Positions 12,434 through 25,865 of a stretch of DNA of 64,000 bases are shown here, in pieces. The notes below the pieces were generated by a model. It did no database searches. It was not told the DNA's origin and worked only from the letters and a program-made list of their open reading frames with translations. Every line of letters begins with the position of its first letter. Position 1 is the first letter of the stretch. A program made the translations under genes and the position numbers. This DNA comes from Stromatinia cepivora (Eukaryota; Ascomycota; Leotiomycetes; Helotiales; Sclerotiniaceae): the NCBI GenBank assembly GCA_014898415.1, contig RCTD01000011.1, positions 1,178,001-1,242,000 on the forward strand, read 5' to 3'.

Positions 12434-12951
12434 TGTTGGAAATGAGGCCATCATAGGATTAGAATTGAGGTCACGTGATCACAATGGTGCATAGATTTGT
12501 TACGACGGGTAACATTGGATCACATGACAAGTGTCATGTGATAGAACGTTGGAGCCTTTGGAGCTTAGGATCCAAGGAGCCAGGAGTCTTTGGAGTTTAG
12601 GATCCAAGGGATCCAAGTAGGACAGAATTATAGGTTTTATAGAGCAGAAAGGTTTATATAAGGGAATGGATTTCATTATAATGTAGAGTTTTGTGCTCAA
12701 GAACAATTATTAGTTTTATTACTATAGTTACGAGAATTGCAATCAGTTATCAACCTTATTGAATTCCTACTTGAAGTCTAGTCTAAACCATTTCGAGAGA
12801 TCTCTAGCCACTTCCACGTGACCCTAGAGGCAGCTCCCGTAACAAGATTATATTTGGGGATAACCTCAATTCTACTTTTATTAGAAATATAGATCCTTAG
12901 TTCAATTTATATAATTAACAATACTATTATTTTCTATATCAAAAGTTAATA
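12434..12951 (+). repeat. A2 5' LTR, split into two parts
   Basis: Left part 12434-12497 starts TGTTGGAAATGAGGCC. Right part 12850-12951 ends GTTAATA (GTTAACA with a C-to-T change). The two parts join at AGATT, duplicated at 12493-12497 and 12845-12849 by the inner insertion. Without the insert the LTR is 166 bp. Confidence 0.88.
12498..12844 (-). repeat. Solo LTR of a second family, inside the A2 LTR
   Basis: 347 bp with terminal inverted TGTTACG...CGTAACA and a perfect AGATT duplication on both sides. It is far richer in G and C than the surrounding A2 sequence. Its right half is clearly related to the LTR remnant at 34753-35179 (shared runs include CGAGAATTGCAATCAGTT and CTACTTGAAGTC). 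The strand is inferred from that relative, which has a purine tract next to the TGTTACGGG end on the minus strand. An open frame on the minus strand inside it is a chance frame. Confidence 0.88.
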
Positions 12952-13379
12952 GGTTATAAAGTTCGATTGTATAATAATGATTAGAAAGCAAAACAAATCG
13001 AGAAAGGATTAGTATAGTTAATAAGAATAAAACAAAATGAAAATCAGAGTTTTTATATAATATCATCGAAGCAGAATTGAAATATAATAATATAGTTTAT
13101 AATTTACAATATTACAGATCAAAATGGAGAGCAATCTGTATAATGTTGATACAGAATTATAGTAGAAGTGAAGAGTAAGTTTATATAATTATAAGAAAAT
13201 ATATTATAATATAATTTTATGAATTTTCTTATTGTTTTATTTTTATATTTCTTTATTATTCTGAATCTATTTGTTATATATTTTTTAAGATTGTTTTAAA
13301 AATCTGAAGATTATTTTTGATATTTATTAAATAACAAAAAACTTTTATAATATTGGAATCAAATAATTCTTTGAAGTTC

Positions 13380-16300
13380 GATCAAAATAATTATAAATGA
13401 TGATTTAGATAAATAAAGATACAATTGAAAGAAAAAAGATAGTTTTATATAATTGATCAAATATTAAACGAATATATATAGATTGCAGGATCCAATATAA
13501 TATTTGTTTATAAAATCAATGGTTGTGTATATTACAATATTGAATTGAAATCAGAATATTTAAAGGACAAAACGAATATATTATTATATATTTATATAAT
13601 ATTCAATAATAATGATGAAGTCTTTATTAATGAATATTCAATAATATATATATTCTGAAGATATCTTAAATCGAAATATATTAGAATCAATACAATCATT
13701 ATTAATATATATATAACAATAATCCAGAACTTCAAATTTCAATCCGATATTTATTTCGATATAATTATTATCGAAACTTAGAATAAATTGAAAAAGTATA
13801 AAAGGAAATTAGGGACTGCAAATGAAAACTATTGATCAATATATCAAGATATTGTTTTGTTTTTGATTTTAATATATAATCTTTTAATCGATTATCAAAA
13901 AGTAATGAATATATTGGATATCCAAATTAACTTTAATATCAACAATAAGATCAAATATTTGTAAATTAAAGAATTTCGTTTTAAAAATAAATCAAAGCAA
14001 ATGCAAATTGTAAAAGGATTTAGATATATTTCTCAATATTAAAAATCAAATTTCGAAACCCTAAACAATATTTATGATTTGTATCAAAAGGAAGATTAAT
14101 ATATATAAAATTATTTATATTTAATATGAATTAATAAATTCTTTTATAATTATTTTTATTATTAAAAAAAAAGAGATTATCAAATTCGAAGAAAATTCAT
14201 TTCAACAAAAAAGATCAAATATATTTTATTAATAATATCTCTAAATCAAATTCCGATATTACGGATATAATAAAAGAAAATTATAATTTGATAAAAGAGA
14301 TTATTAATAAAACTTTTTTTAGCAAATAATATACTAATATAGATACTTCTTTATATATATCTAATCAATCTTTATTATTCACATCAATAAATCCTATTAT
14401 TAAATAAAGAATAAAGATTAATAAAAGAATAATATATTATTGTTATTAGAATTTAATAGATATAATATACAAAGATAATTTTAAAATACTATTTTCAAAT
14501 ATATTATATATATTAGAGTTAGAAGTAAACTTATTATTAGGAAAAAGGATTTATAAAATAAAATTATAAAAGAAATTCAATTCTTATTATATGTATTTTA
14601 AGAAAGATAATAAAAAAATCATTTATATTAGAATATAAGATGGAATATATATGATTTTATATGTAATCAAAGGATACAAAGATATAACTTTTTATTTAAA
14701 TATATATTAAAATGATTAGGAAAAAGGTTTTTCTTTAAAGATAATCGATAATATCAAAGATATTGATAACGAATTAATATTCAAGGAGAAAGAGAGATAT
14801 CTATTATAATATTAAAGATTCAATCATTTAGATTTAAATAAGATCAAGAATTTATATAAAATATTCAATATAATTAAACCAATAAAGATTCTAATTGAAT
14901 TAAATATCTGTGAAGTATATATATTCATCAAAATGATCAATTATATTTCAAAGCAATTGAATCTGTATAAATCAAAGAGACTCGAATTTATATATTTCGA
15001 TATTATAGAATCATTTCTAAAATCGATTTAAAGGAATTGTTATTTTATATTGATTATCGATAATTATATAAAAATAAATTGAATTATATTATTTAAATAA
15101 AAAGATAATATAATTCAAATATTGAAAATTTAGAAAAAGGAAATAGAATTGATTATTGAAAAAAAGATCATTACAATTACAATTAATAATATACTAGAAT
15201 TTCTATAAACTATTTATAAATAATTATCAAGTATACAATCCGAAATTATAATAATTGCTTTTTTATATCAAAACAAATCTACAAAACAAAATATAAGAAT
15301 TGCAAAAACAAATATAAAAATAATACTAAAAGAAACTGAATTATTATTAGAGTTTTAAAACGAAATTGTAAAGTATAATATTTATCTCAAGAATTATATT
15401 AATATTGATCCTAATATAAATGAAATAGATTAATCCTTTACAAAAACTTTTACAAATACAATATTAGATATAGAAATATATAAAATCTAAAAAAACAAAT
15501 GTTATATTTATATCAATCTCAAAATTATTCCGAAAAAGCAAAAATATAATAAATTACAGAATATTTCGAGAATTGATATATTCCTAAGATACTCAAAAAT
15601 TATAAACAAATATATCAAAATATATTTTTCAAAATTAAATTATATATTTCGATCAAACAAAATAATTATAGATGAATTTCATCGAAAAAGAGATTTGAAT
15701 CTTAAATTAAGAAATTATGAATCAGATCTATAAAGAACGAAGAATATAAAATTAAATCGAAGATTTCGTAATAGATCGATAGCAAACAAAGCATCTTCTT
15801 CATTTTCAATATCAAATACAATACCTATATCACCTTTATTCCAAGTATTCCCTCTAATAGATATTATATCGAATTCAATAATTATATCAAATATCTCAAT
15901 TATTGAATTGAAATCAAATAAATTAGATATATCAATATCAATATATAATAAAAATAAAGATAACAATATCCAGAAAACAAATCAAGAATCTTTTTCCAAG
16001 AATATTTCAGATATCGAATCCATTATTTCAAAAATTCTAATCTAAAAATCAATTTTTATAGATCCTGAATTTATATCGAAAACAAAATTTAAGATCATCT
16101 TAAATTTTACTAATAAATTCATTTCAGTAGAATCAGAAAGCAAAGTAAATTCATAATCATTTAAAATCGAATAAGAAAATATAATGTATCTTAAAAACGA
16201 ATTCTTAAAGTATTTAATACAAAAATAGAAAAAAAATATAAAACAAAATTCTGAAGGAGAATAAGAAAGTAAAATTATAAGAGTATTAATTGCGATATTT

Positions 16301-18064
16301 ATATAAGCCAAAACTCAAGGAAGTATAAAACATATTATAATTATAATCCCAATTATTTACAAAATAAACCTTTATATTAAAAACAAGATCATTTCAGATT
16401 TCATAACTTCATTGATAAATATAAATAATACAAAAAATATAATATACCCGGCTAAAGAAATTCTGGGAATCAAAATACCAAGAATTTATAAGGAAACAAT
16501 ATCGGATCGAGAATATTCTAAAAAATAAAAGGAAATTATCCAAAAGGAAATCATATTTTTGATTCAAAATAGTATTTAAGAAGAATATATATTCCCTAAA
16601 GAAAATAATCTAATTTTGATAAAATAGATATTTATAATTAAGATTAAGAATAATAAAATAGAACGATTTAAGGTAAAATTAGTAACTCGAAAGTTCAATT
16701 AGATATTAGGAAAAGATTATAACGAAATATTTGTATTAATAATGAAGCTAAATATATTCAAATTATTCTTAATTATTATTGCAAAGGAAAATTTGGAATG
16801 CTTATATTTCAATATCAAAAACACCTTTACTAAATCGCACTTGAAAAAAGAAATTTATTTCGAATCATTTTAAAATATTAAAATCGAAAAGGGATATATA
16901 TTACGAATTTTATAAAGTTTATATAATTTAAAGCAAACTAAAAGGGATTGAAGTTTATTATTGAAGAAAGAGCTTTTAGATATAAGCTTTGTATAAAGTT
17001 TGGCAAACCTATATTTATATATATCCAAAGATTATAATATAATATTATTAATATATATCAACGATATCATTATTGTATTATATATATCATTACAAATCAC
17101 TTGATTCGATGAAAAGCTATCAATTTGTTTTAATACCAAGAATTTAAAGGAGATTAGTAAGATCCTAAATATTAGAATCATTCACAATAGAAAAATGTAT
17201 ATATTAAATATAAACTAAAAAGAATATCTCGATATTATATTAATCAAATACAATATTATATATAAACAATATCAAATCAAGAAATTATCAATAATAAATT
17301 ATATCTATCTTCGACCAATAATCGATAATAATGAATTAATAAATATAAACGAATATCAATAACAAATAAAAAATATAATTCATTTAATAATATATATTCA
17401 ATTAGATATAATATTCTTAATTAAAAGACTTTCATAATTTATAACAAAACTAGTAAAACATTATATTATAATTTTGAAGAATTTGATACAATATTTACGA
17501 TCAATAATCAAACAGAAATTATAATTCGGATTAAAGAAAGTACAATTTGATATCTACAAAAAATATAATATATTTAATAATATAATAAAGATATATATAG
17601 ATACAAATTGAATTAATAACAAATATAATCGGAAAAATGTTTTAAAGAGAGTTATAATATTTTATAGAAATCTTGTATCATAGACTAACAAGAAACAAAT
17701 ATTTGTAATTATCTTCAATACAGAATCAAAATATATTACAATAATAATGTTCATCAAACAAAAAAGATAAATTGCATAAATATTCAAAGATCTATTCAGA
17801 TCAAATTATATTGAAAAGAATGGAGATATAGTTCAAATGCTTAATAATAATCAGAATATTTTAGTTTTAATCAAGAACTCATATTTATACGAATAATCCA
17901 AATATATAGATATCAATTATGATTTTATTAGGGATTTAATAGAAAAGAAGAAAATCGCTATTAATTATATTAATATATATAATATAATTGCCGATAGAAT
18001 GATGAAATTTTATACAAAGATTGCTTTCGAAAGGTTTAAGAAAATATTAGAATTAATAGCCTAA
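13380..18064 (+). pseudogene. Copia A2 gag-pol remnant
   Basis: Same order as A1. Integrase around 14.93-15.2 kb reads LEFIYFDIIESFLKSI with stops. Reverse transcriptase lies at about 16.5-17.1 kb. The terminal RNase H segment ends FKKILELIA followed by the stop at 18062-18064. It has more stops than A1, many from G-to-A changes on the plus strand. No continuous coding frame remains. Confidence 0.8.
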
Positions 18065-18096
18065 AAGGATCGAATAGGATATTCTCAATAAGGGAA

Positions 18097-18262
18097 TATT
18101 GGAAATGAGATCATTATAGGATTAGAATTAAGATTATATAATTATAATGGTATATAAACTATATTTAGGGATAACCTCAATTCTATTTCTACTAGAAATA
18201 TAGATCCTTAGTTCAATCTACATAGTCAACAATACTACTACTTCCTGCATCAAAAGTTAATA
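18097..18262 (+). repeat. A2 3' LTR
   Basis: 166 bp, starting TATTGGAAAT and ending AAAAGTTAATA, preceded by the purine tract AATAAGGGAA. The target duplication CTTTA follows. Confidence 0.9.
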
Positions 18263-20262
18263 CTTTATTTATTTTTCTGTTTATTATTGGATATATTATG
18301 GAAGAGTTGTTTATGGGAATAGATAAAAGAGTATTCGAATAAGTAGAAAATGATTTGTATTTTAAGAATACAAGATTTTCAGTATGAGTATATTAAACAA
18401 TTATTATATTATTTGTATGATCTCTTTTATGAAGAGTATAGTTATATCTTGAGAATTATAAACCGGCTTTTTTCAATCGAGTTTTTGAAATGATACTGAT
18501 ATGAAAGTTAGGAATGAATATTATGTTGTTCAAGATCAGATCATTATTAGGGTAACCTTCTTTCTTGGTGATCTCTTTGATAATACAAACCCTGCATTTT
18601 AGAATTTGGAAGTTGGAAATGTCTATTTCTATAAAATCATTAGGATCGGATAATCGATATCGATGATTATTTAGTAAAAATATATCATTTATAATATGTA
18701 TAGTATTATAATTATCAAATAAAATGTTATTGAATAAATAGTATATTTTTATTACTGTAAAATATACTCCTGATTAATTATATCGAATATCCAAGATAGC
18801 AGTATTAATTAAAGATTCTAAAGGATCAATAAAACTTTTCATTCATTTCCTTTTAATTTAATCAAGGTGAAACTGCTTTTATAAATGCGATTTTGTTTGA
18901 TCCTTAATTATTTATAATTTATTTTCGCTGAATACTTTTTTGAATAGTGGATTGATTCTTTTGGTAAACGTTAATTTTATGGTTTTATAATTGTAAGTAA
19001 TATAATTATAATCAATTCTATTGTTTCATTTAGATTCGATTCTATAAGGACATTTCCAAATCTTCTTGATCCTTTAATTGCTTCCAGAATTGATACTCTT
19101 TTTATTTTTCTTAAACTTTTTATCATTTTAAGAAAAAGTAAATATAGAATATACTCCTTTTTTAGTTTTTAAAGAAATAGAATCCTGAAAGATTAATCCT
19201 TTAAAAACGTTTCTGAATTGTTTAAATGAAAGATTGAATAATCCGAATTGATTATTTATCCCGATCTATATAATCATAATATTTGCCCAACTTGGAAGCA
19301 TTCTAATATTAATAATTTATAGAAAAATATTAATAACGATTTTATTCTGTATTTTAATGATCTTGTATATAAAAGCTTTGATATAGATTATAATCCAATC
19401 TCTATACTATTTGATAGAATCGGTTTTATTGAATAAAGTTTGCATTAGAATAGACTGATATTTTTGTAATACTATAAGTTTGATAATAGTTATTATAAAT
19501 GCAAGCTTCCTTTTGAATATATTGATAATCGTTTTGAATAGAAAAGCTATAGTATTTTGATTGAGAATAGATAATTTTATAAAGTATATTTAATCAATTA
19601 ACAATTCGATCTATTTGTAAATATTACAAAAAGCTTTGTAATTCTATATATATTCTTATTATCAATATCGATACTTTAATTGAAGAAAAACAAATTCGGA
19701 GAAGATTTCTTGAAAAATAATTGGAAATAAAACAATAAATCTACTAAAAATGAATCTCAATATATTATTATCAGAATCTTTTATCTTTATATCTTTATTC
19801 GCATTTTTCCTGGATTAAATCGCCACAAGATATTCCGAGAATTCCTTTTAGTATTGAATTTATTTCTTTTGATTATATTTGACTTGAAGATTGACAACGG
19901 AAAGTAAAACAAATAGTTTAACTAAGAACCAATCGATTTGAATATAGATAGAGTTGCTTATTAGATCGAAACTTGGAATAAATATAATTAATATAAAAAC
20001 AAACAGATCGTTCTTTGGATTAATTGAATTCCAGATTCCTTGAATTTGACATTTATTTTTTAAGCGTAAATACTATTTCGGTTATTGAGTATAGATTATA
20101 AAAAAAAGATCGTTTTGATCTTTTGTTATATTGAATAAAAGTAACTGAATTGATATGAATATTGAATTATAGATAAAGTAAAAATAATATTTTAAGAATG
20201 ATCCTTTGGATACTTAGTAATCATCGAATAAAAGATTATATAAATTAAAGATTACTAAACTC
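18263..20262 (-). pseudogene. Copia J gag and protease-like remnant
   Basis: On the minus strand about 18.72-18.38 kb reads YNTYHIINDIFLLNNH, then IIFIPNFHISIISKTRLKKAG. This matches the Copia protease region ('DSGAS.HI.ND..LL' and 'L.NVLYVPNFH.NIVS..RLKK.G'). Sequence to the right up to about 20.26 kb is the expected gag interval, but only scattered resemblance remains. Many stops. It joins the integrase at 11521-12433 once A2 is removed. Confidence 0.55.
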
Positions 20263-20267
20263 ATAAT

Positions 20268-20576
20268 TATCATAGAATAATATAACTATAAAGTACTTTT
20301 AGAGATTGGGGAATAAATAGTATATATGATTAATAGAATAAAAGAATTGAATAACTTGCTTTTGATTATATAAATCAAGAGCTATATATATAAAACAAAT
20401 GAATGATTATTTAGCCGATATATATTTTAATTAAACTAGATCTTTGTTTATTAGTATATCAGGATCACCTTATCAATTGGTAGATTGGTAAGGGCTAGAA
20501 GATCCTTCATTCCGATTGGAAAGCATACGCTTTGATCCTTCGTAGGATACAGGGGATCACAGGGCTTTCCGTGACA
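20268..20576 (-). repeat. 309-bp solo LTR, third family (copy D2)
   Basis: The reverse complement matches 47775-48083 over its full 309 bp. Terminal inverted pattern TGTCACGG...CCGTGATA. Flanks are ATAAT (20263-20267) and ATATT (20577-20581), a 5-bp duplication with one mismatch, so the duplication is less certain than for the other copy. The part near the TGTCACGG end is still GC-bearing; the opposite end has lost C and G. Confidence 0.82.
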
Positions 20577-21567
<991 letters not shown>

Positions 21568-22838
21568 CTCTCATTAATCACTTCACAATATAAAGACCTA
21601 TATATATATTATACTCATTTCGAATAATAAGATCAAGACAATTAATACGATTAATTAGACCGTTTAAATTAATTTGATCAATTGAATCAATTTGATCGAT
21701 TTAATTGATCAAATTGATTTAAATAATTTAATTATTTGATATACGAATATGAATTTATTAGTATATATAAAATTATCAAATTTATAAATATTCAAATAAA
21801 GAAACCTAATTAATTGAATACTAAAAATATTTAAATAAAGAATCTTTATAATATTAATTAAAATAATTAAAATAATAAACCTTTATTCAAATCGATAAAT
21901 AAGAATAAGATATTAATATATAAAAGAATTCGAAAAGAATATATAGGAAAATTATACTTTTAATATTAAAGATTAAAAATCTGTATTTTAATATTATTTA
22001 ATATTATTAATCATATACAATACAATATCATTATACAACTCTACTTTTATTATTATAATTTAATATTTGTTTATTTTATTATAATCATTAAGTCATTACT
22101 TTTATATTATAAGGTTTATCACCTTCTAAATACGTGACCTCCAATAATAAATTATATAATTCGAATCTTTATATAGATTATTATTATAAAAAAAATAGAT
22201 CGAGATATATATATTCTGATAATATATTGCAAGGGAAATTAGGAATTGGAATTGATTATATTACATTATAAAGGTTTTAAGTAATAGAATTAGTATACAA
22301 AAAGATTAATAAAAAAATGATTGTTTATTTTTTTAGGAAAAAGAGGACGGAACCTTTCTCTTATATCTAACTATAAAGGGTTATATGATCATATGACTAC
22401 GAGCTAGCTACATAATAGATCTTGATATCCCTCTTACAATATGACGAGCCCATGAACCGTCAGCTGATCTTACTCATGTACTCCCCTCACATGACCAGAG
22501 TCGAGCTTCCCCGCCATACGCTCCCCTTCTTTTCGCTATGGACAGACTCGAATCCCATCAGTGAAGCAATAGCGAACATAAAGCGAAAAGAAACAAAGAA
22601 ACAGAAAACAAAATGCAGAACAGTCTGAACGAAGATAACTTTTGGTGACAATTTAGCTCTCCATTCTTCTTCCCCTCTCCCGTCCTTGCGCATGCTTTCT
22701 TCTTACTCAAACTTCCCTCTGCCCTTCAGAAGATAAGCTCGTCCCCTGCTCGCTTCCATCCTCTTCTGCATCCTTCCGCCTTGGCCACTTCGACCACCTC
22801 GTCATCATCAAGAGTTCTAAACATCACAAACCTCGATT
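21568..22838. other. Spacer between AT block and kinase gene
   Basis: 21568-22330 is AT-rich and contains a short palindromic patch of GATCAATT/AATTGATC motifs (about 21660-21715). From about 22340 base composition becomes balanced. 22340-22838 lies directly downstream of the kinase stop codon and probably includes its 3' UTR. Overlapping open frames on both strands at 22422-22693 lack recognisable domains. Confidence 0.5.
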
Positions 22839-24345
22839 TCAGCTATTCTTTTTCCCCCTCTCCATCTGCCTATTCCAAGCTGGCAGTGCCCACTTGGTGA
22901 CATATTCAGATGCCATCAATTTCTCGGTAGCTAGCCTCTGCGTCGGCTCAAATTTGAGCATGGCCGCAAGCAACTCCTCCAAGGCCCTCATCTCGCCACC
23001 TTTGACATCCCATTCACAAGACTCGGGCTTCTCACCTCGGCCCATATCCCACAAGCGTTGATGGAGCGGACGAAAGACAGGATTCATGATTCTCTGGAGT
23101 TTGTTTGCGGAGATCCATGATCCATTTGGCTGGAAAAACTCCCCTCGGCTCACCCAGCTATCCCACCACCGTGGTGGTAATCGACCAAGCGTGCTGACCA
23201 TCTCAGCTATGATATCATCTCGATCCCACGCGAATGTCTCGAAAAGGGGTCGCTCTCCTAAGACTTCGTACAAATTGACTCCAAGCGTCCAGACATCAGC
23301 AGCTGGAGTAATTGGCTCGTTGAAAAAGGCTTCTGGAGGTAAGTAGAGCTCCGGTGTGTAAAGCTCTTGATCTGATTCTTCTGAAATAACGAAGGAAGTT
23401 CCATAGTCACAGATGACGATCTCTGGGTCCAAAATTTGGTCTGCGGGCATATTGAAACTCATCGGGTAAATAGCGTGAGATGGTGCATGAGGCTGGGGAT
23501 CTTTCCCGTCCAATCGTCTGATAGGTATTTGAAAGGGCCCCCCGTACATTTTGTAAAGCTCCTCTGTGTCCAGATGGTCAAGGCTTTGTATGCGGAGGAG
23601 AAAGTTCCGCATATGAAGATCTGACCAGTATGTCAGATTTTGCGTTTTATATACAATATTCGAACTCAGGCTCACCTCCGTGACAAACACCACGACTATA
23701 TATGTACGACAATCCCATAGCTAGTTGCGCTGCTATGGATCGGGCAGACTCAACAGGAAATTTCCAATTAGAGCTTATTTCCTTAGAAACAGCAATGTTC
23801 AAACCCGCTGGATCTCCAACTAAGCAAAGATGATGTCCATTTGGTCCATCAATTGAGAACTCGTCCAGCAGTGTTGGGATAAACCGCTTCCCCTCATGGG
23901 TTTTGTCACTGTCACAAAGAAGGCGAAGTATCTTGCTTTCGGTCGGATACGATGATGCCCCGCTGGTTAATATTTTCAACGACACGTAGCGATGAAGTTG
24001 GTGGTCGCGGGCGAGCCAGATGGTAGAGTAACCACCATAGCCAAGCTTATGAACGACTGTGTATCGACCATCTTTAAATATATCGTTGATGATGGTTGGA
24101 TGGTAACCACCGCGGCGGTAATCTTCTAGATCCTCAATATCATCCTCCGGAAAGTACACGTTTTCTGTAGGATTTTTCAATATCCGAGTAGGCGAAGTCA
24201 TAACTGATTGACATGAAATTGATCGAACAAGCTTAGAAGTAAACGCTGAAGCTGGGAGAAGGCACGAATAACGGCATGCGTGCGCAAAGTAGGACAAAGA
24301 TGATCGGGGCCAGCAAAAGTGGTTTTTCATATTAATGAGTCCCAT
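22839..24345 (-). CDS. SRPK-like serine/threonine protein kinase
   Basis: Two exons: 24345-23676 and 23620-22839, with a 55-bp intron (23621-23675, GTGAGC...CAG) that splits the Asp codon of the catalytic loop. The joined product is 483 residues. Kinase landmarks: glycine loop LGYGGYSTIW (101-110), ATP-binding Lys124 in VSLK, catalytic loop HGDLHMRN (222-229, His-Gly-Asp instead of HRD), DYG (295-297) for DFG, PPE (318-320) for APE, and DVWTLG (332-337). HGDL, DYG and a YRRGGYHP segment before the kinase core are typical of the SR-protein-kinase-like family expanded in filamentous fungi; canonical members phosphorylate arginine/serine-rich splicing factors. The first 50 residues are basic and Ser/Ala-rich and might be a mitochondrial presequence, or translation may start at Met49. 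Substrate unknown. The gene sits in a GC-balanced island with a Gypsy element starting 262 bp from its start codon. Confidence 0.88.
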
Positions 24346-24607
24346 TGAAAGTCCTTGTGCGAGTTGAAAGACACATTAAAACTACTTGATATGAATCCCT
24401 GCAATGAAAGACGGAGTATAGATTACGGAACACTCCGTAGACCAATAATAAACTAATCTTAAATAATAATATCGTTTTGAATGATTTAATATTACATTTA
24501 TCAAGAATAATTATAATATTCAATATTCTATTATTTATAATTTGATTTCGATATATAAATTTAACGATAAATACTCTGAATAATAACTTTTTAATTTTCA
24601 ATATTTC

Positions 24608-24889
24608 TGTGACGCATAAGAGCCGTAGTAGAGCTGAATAAACAGGGTCAATTATATTCCTTAGAATCTACAACTGAAGAATTATGACTTATAAGGAACG
24701 ATTAGATATATATATACAAATATCCATTTGTAAGTTATAGGGCTGTGTATATGTATTATTAGGGTCATTATTTTATTATATTAAATTATATGATTTGTAA
24801 TATATATATACAGATGATCAGTTTATTAATTGATATAGGAGATAAGGAATATCATATGATTAGTCTTTTATAGTTCATGATTTGTAATA
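24608..24889 (-). repeat. G1 3' LTR
   Basis: 282 bp. On the plus strand it starts TGTGACGCATAAGAG and ends GATTTGTAATA, the eroded complement of TGTCACGAATC. It is strongly depleted in C and G compared with parts of the other G1 LTR. Confidence 0.9.
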
Positions 24890-24984
24890 CTATCTCCCCC
24901 TTCAGAAAAGCTCGCTTTTGAATGTTTTACTCTTTTGTTTCATTACTATTTCATCGGAAATCAGATTTTGTAAAGGTTTATAAG

Positions 24985-25275
24985 CTTTAAATCAATTAGA
25001 TTAATCATTTTGGTTGATTTAATCAATTTACTAGAAATTGATCAAATTAATCAAAATAATTAATCAAATCTTTTATCAATTGGTTAAATTAATATTAATT
25101 TGTATTCTTCTTGATTTGGGGAATCTCCGAAAGGAAAAAGTTTCAATAGAAAAGGGAAAGGGATTGAATTATAATATAATAATGATGAATGGTTAATATA
25201 ATCAATTCCGAAATCGATTAAATTAATTCATCAAATTAATCAATTAACTGATCAAATCAATTAAATTGAATGAAA
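24985..25275. repeat. GATCAATT-type repeats in the G1 3' region
   Basis: Repeated short motifs of the form (A/T)TTGATCAA and TTAATCAATT lie between the pol remnant and the 3' LTR. The same arrangement occurs in G2 at 46495-46805. They are partly self-complementary. They are probably a feature of the untranslated 3' region of this Gypsy family. Confidence 0.6.
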
Positions 25276-25865
25276 TCAATAAAGGTAATGTTATATTTCG
25301 TTTTTACTATATTCAAGCTTTCTTTTTGTATGATTTTTGAAATAATTATAGGCATAAGTTTTTGAAATATATTGCCTTTATATTATTTTGGTAATGATAA
25401 TTCATCTATTATATAAAGCTCGGACTATATATATATACAATCAAATTCCTTCGAATTTGTATAGGTTTTCGATCCTTTCATGATTGTATATATATATATT
25501 ATTATAAAATCATAATATCTAATTTATTGAATTGAAAAACATTTTTCTTTTCCTTAGTTTTATAAGTGAATTATCATTTATATAATTATAATTATCCTTT
25601 ATGTTTTTATAAAGCTTTATTCAATTAATTAATCGATTGAGAAGATCAAGTAATATTGGATTGACCAGGTGAAAATCGTACAGAAGGTGTAATGATATTT
25701 TAAGATCGGAAACAGGATACTAAATGAGATTGATATTATTGTTAAATTATAAAACTCTATATAATAGAGTTTTTTATGTTTTCTTTATTATTAAGATTTT
25801 CTTTACTTCCTATTTTGAATTATTAATTATATTAATAAACGAAAATGATTCGAATATTTGTTTAG

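Larger units (their letters stand above)
12434..18262 (+). mobile_element. Copia-type LTR retrotransposon A2 with an inner insertion
   Basis: A 5829-bp element of the same family and orientation as A1. The target duplication is CTTTA (12429-12433 and 18263-18267). The 5' LTR is split by a solo LTR of another family (12498-12844); removing that and its 5-bp duplication leaves about 5.48 kb, close to A1. The interior is mutated in the same way as A1, but over long stretches it was hit on the other strand. It interrupts Copia J between protease and integrase. Confidence 0.92.
3207..20262 (-). mobile_element. Copia-type LTR retrotransposon J, nested and decayed
   Basis: Translating the minus strand outside the two A-family elements gives a collinear Copia order from right to left: gag and protease-like remnants (about 18.3-20.2 kb), integrase (11521-12433), integrase tail and linker (5558-6061), reverse transcriptase (about 3.9-5.0 kb) and RNase H (3207-3720). 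A1 interrupts the integrase tail and A2 interrupts the region between protease and integrase; each is bounded by a perfect 5-bp duplication. Without the inserts the remnant is about 5.8 kb, normal for Copia. All frames contain many stops, mostly TAA/TAG/TGA in place of CAA/CAG/CGA/TGG, the pattern expected from RIP. LTRs were not identified, so the outer borders are those of recognisable coding sequence only. Confidence 0.7.
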
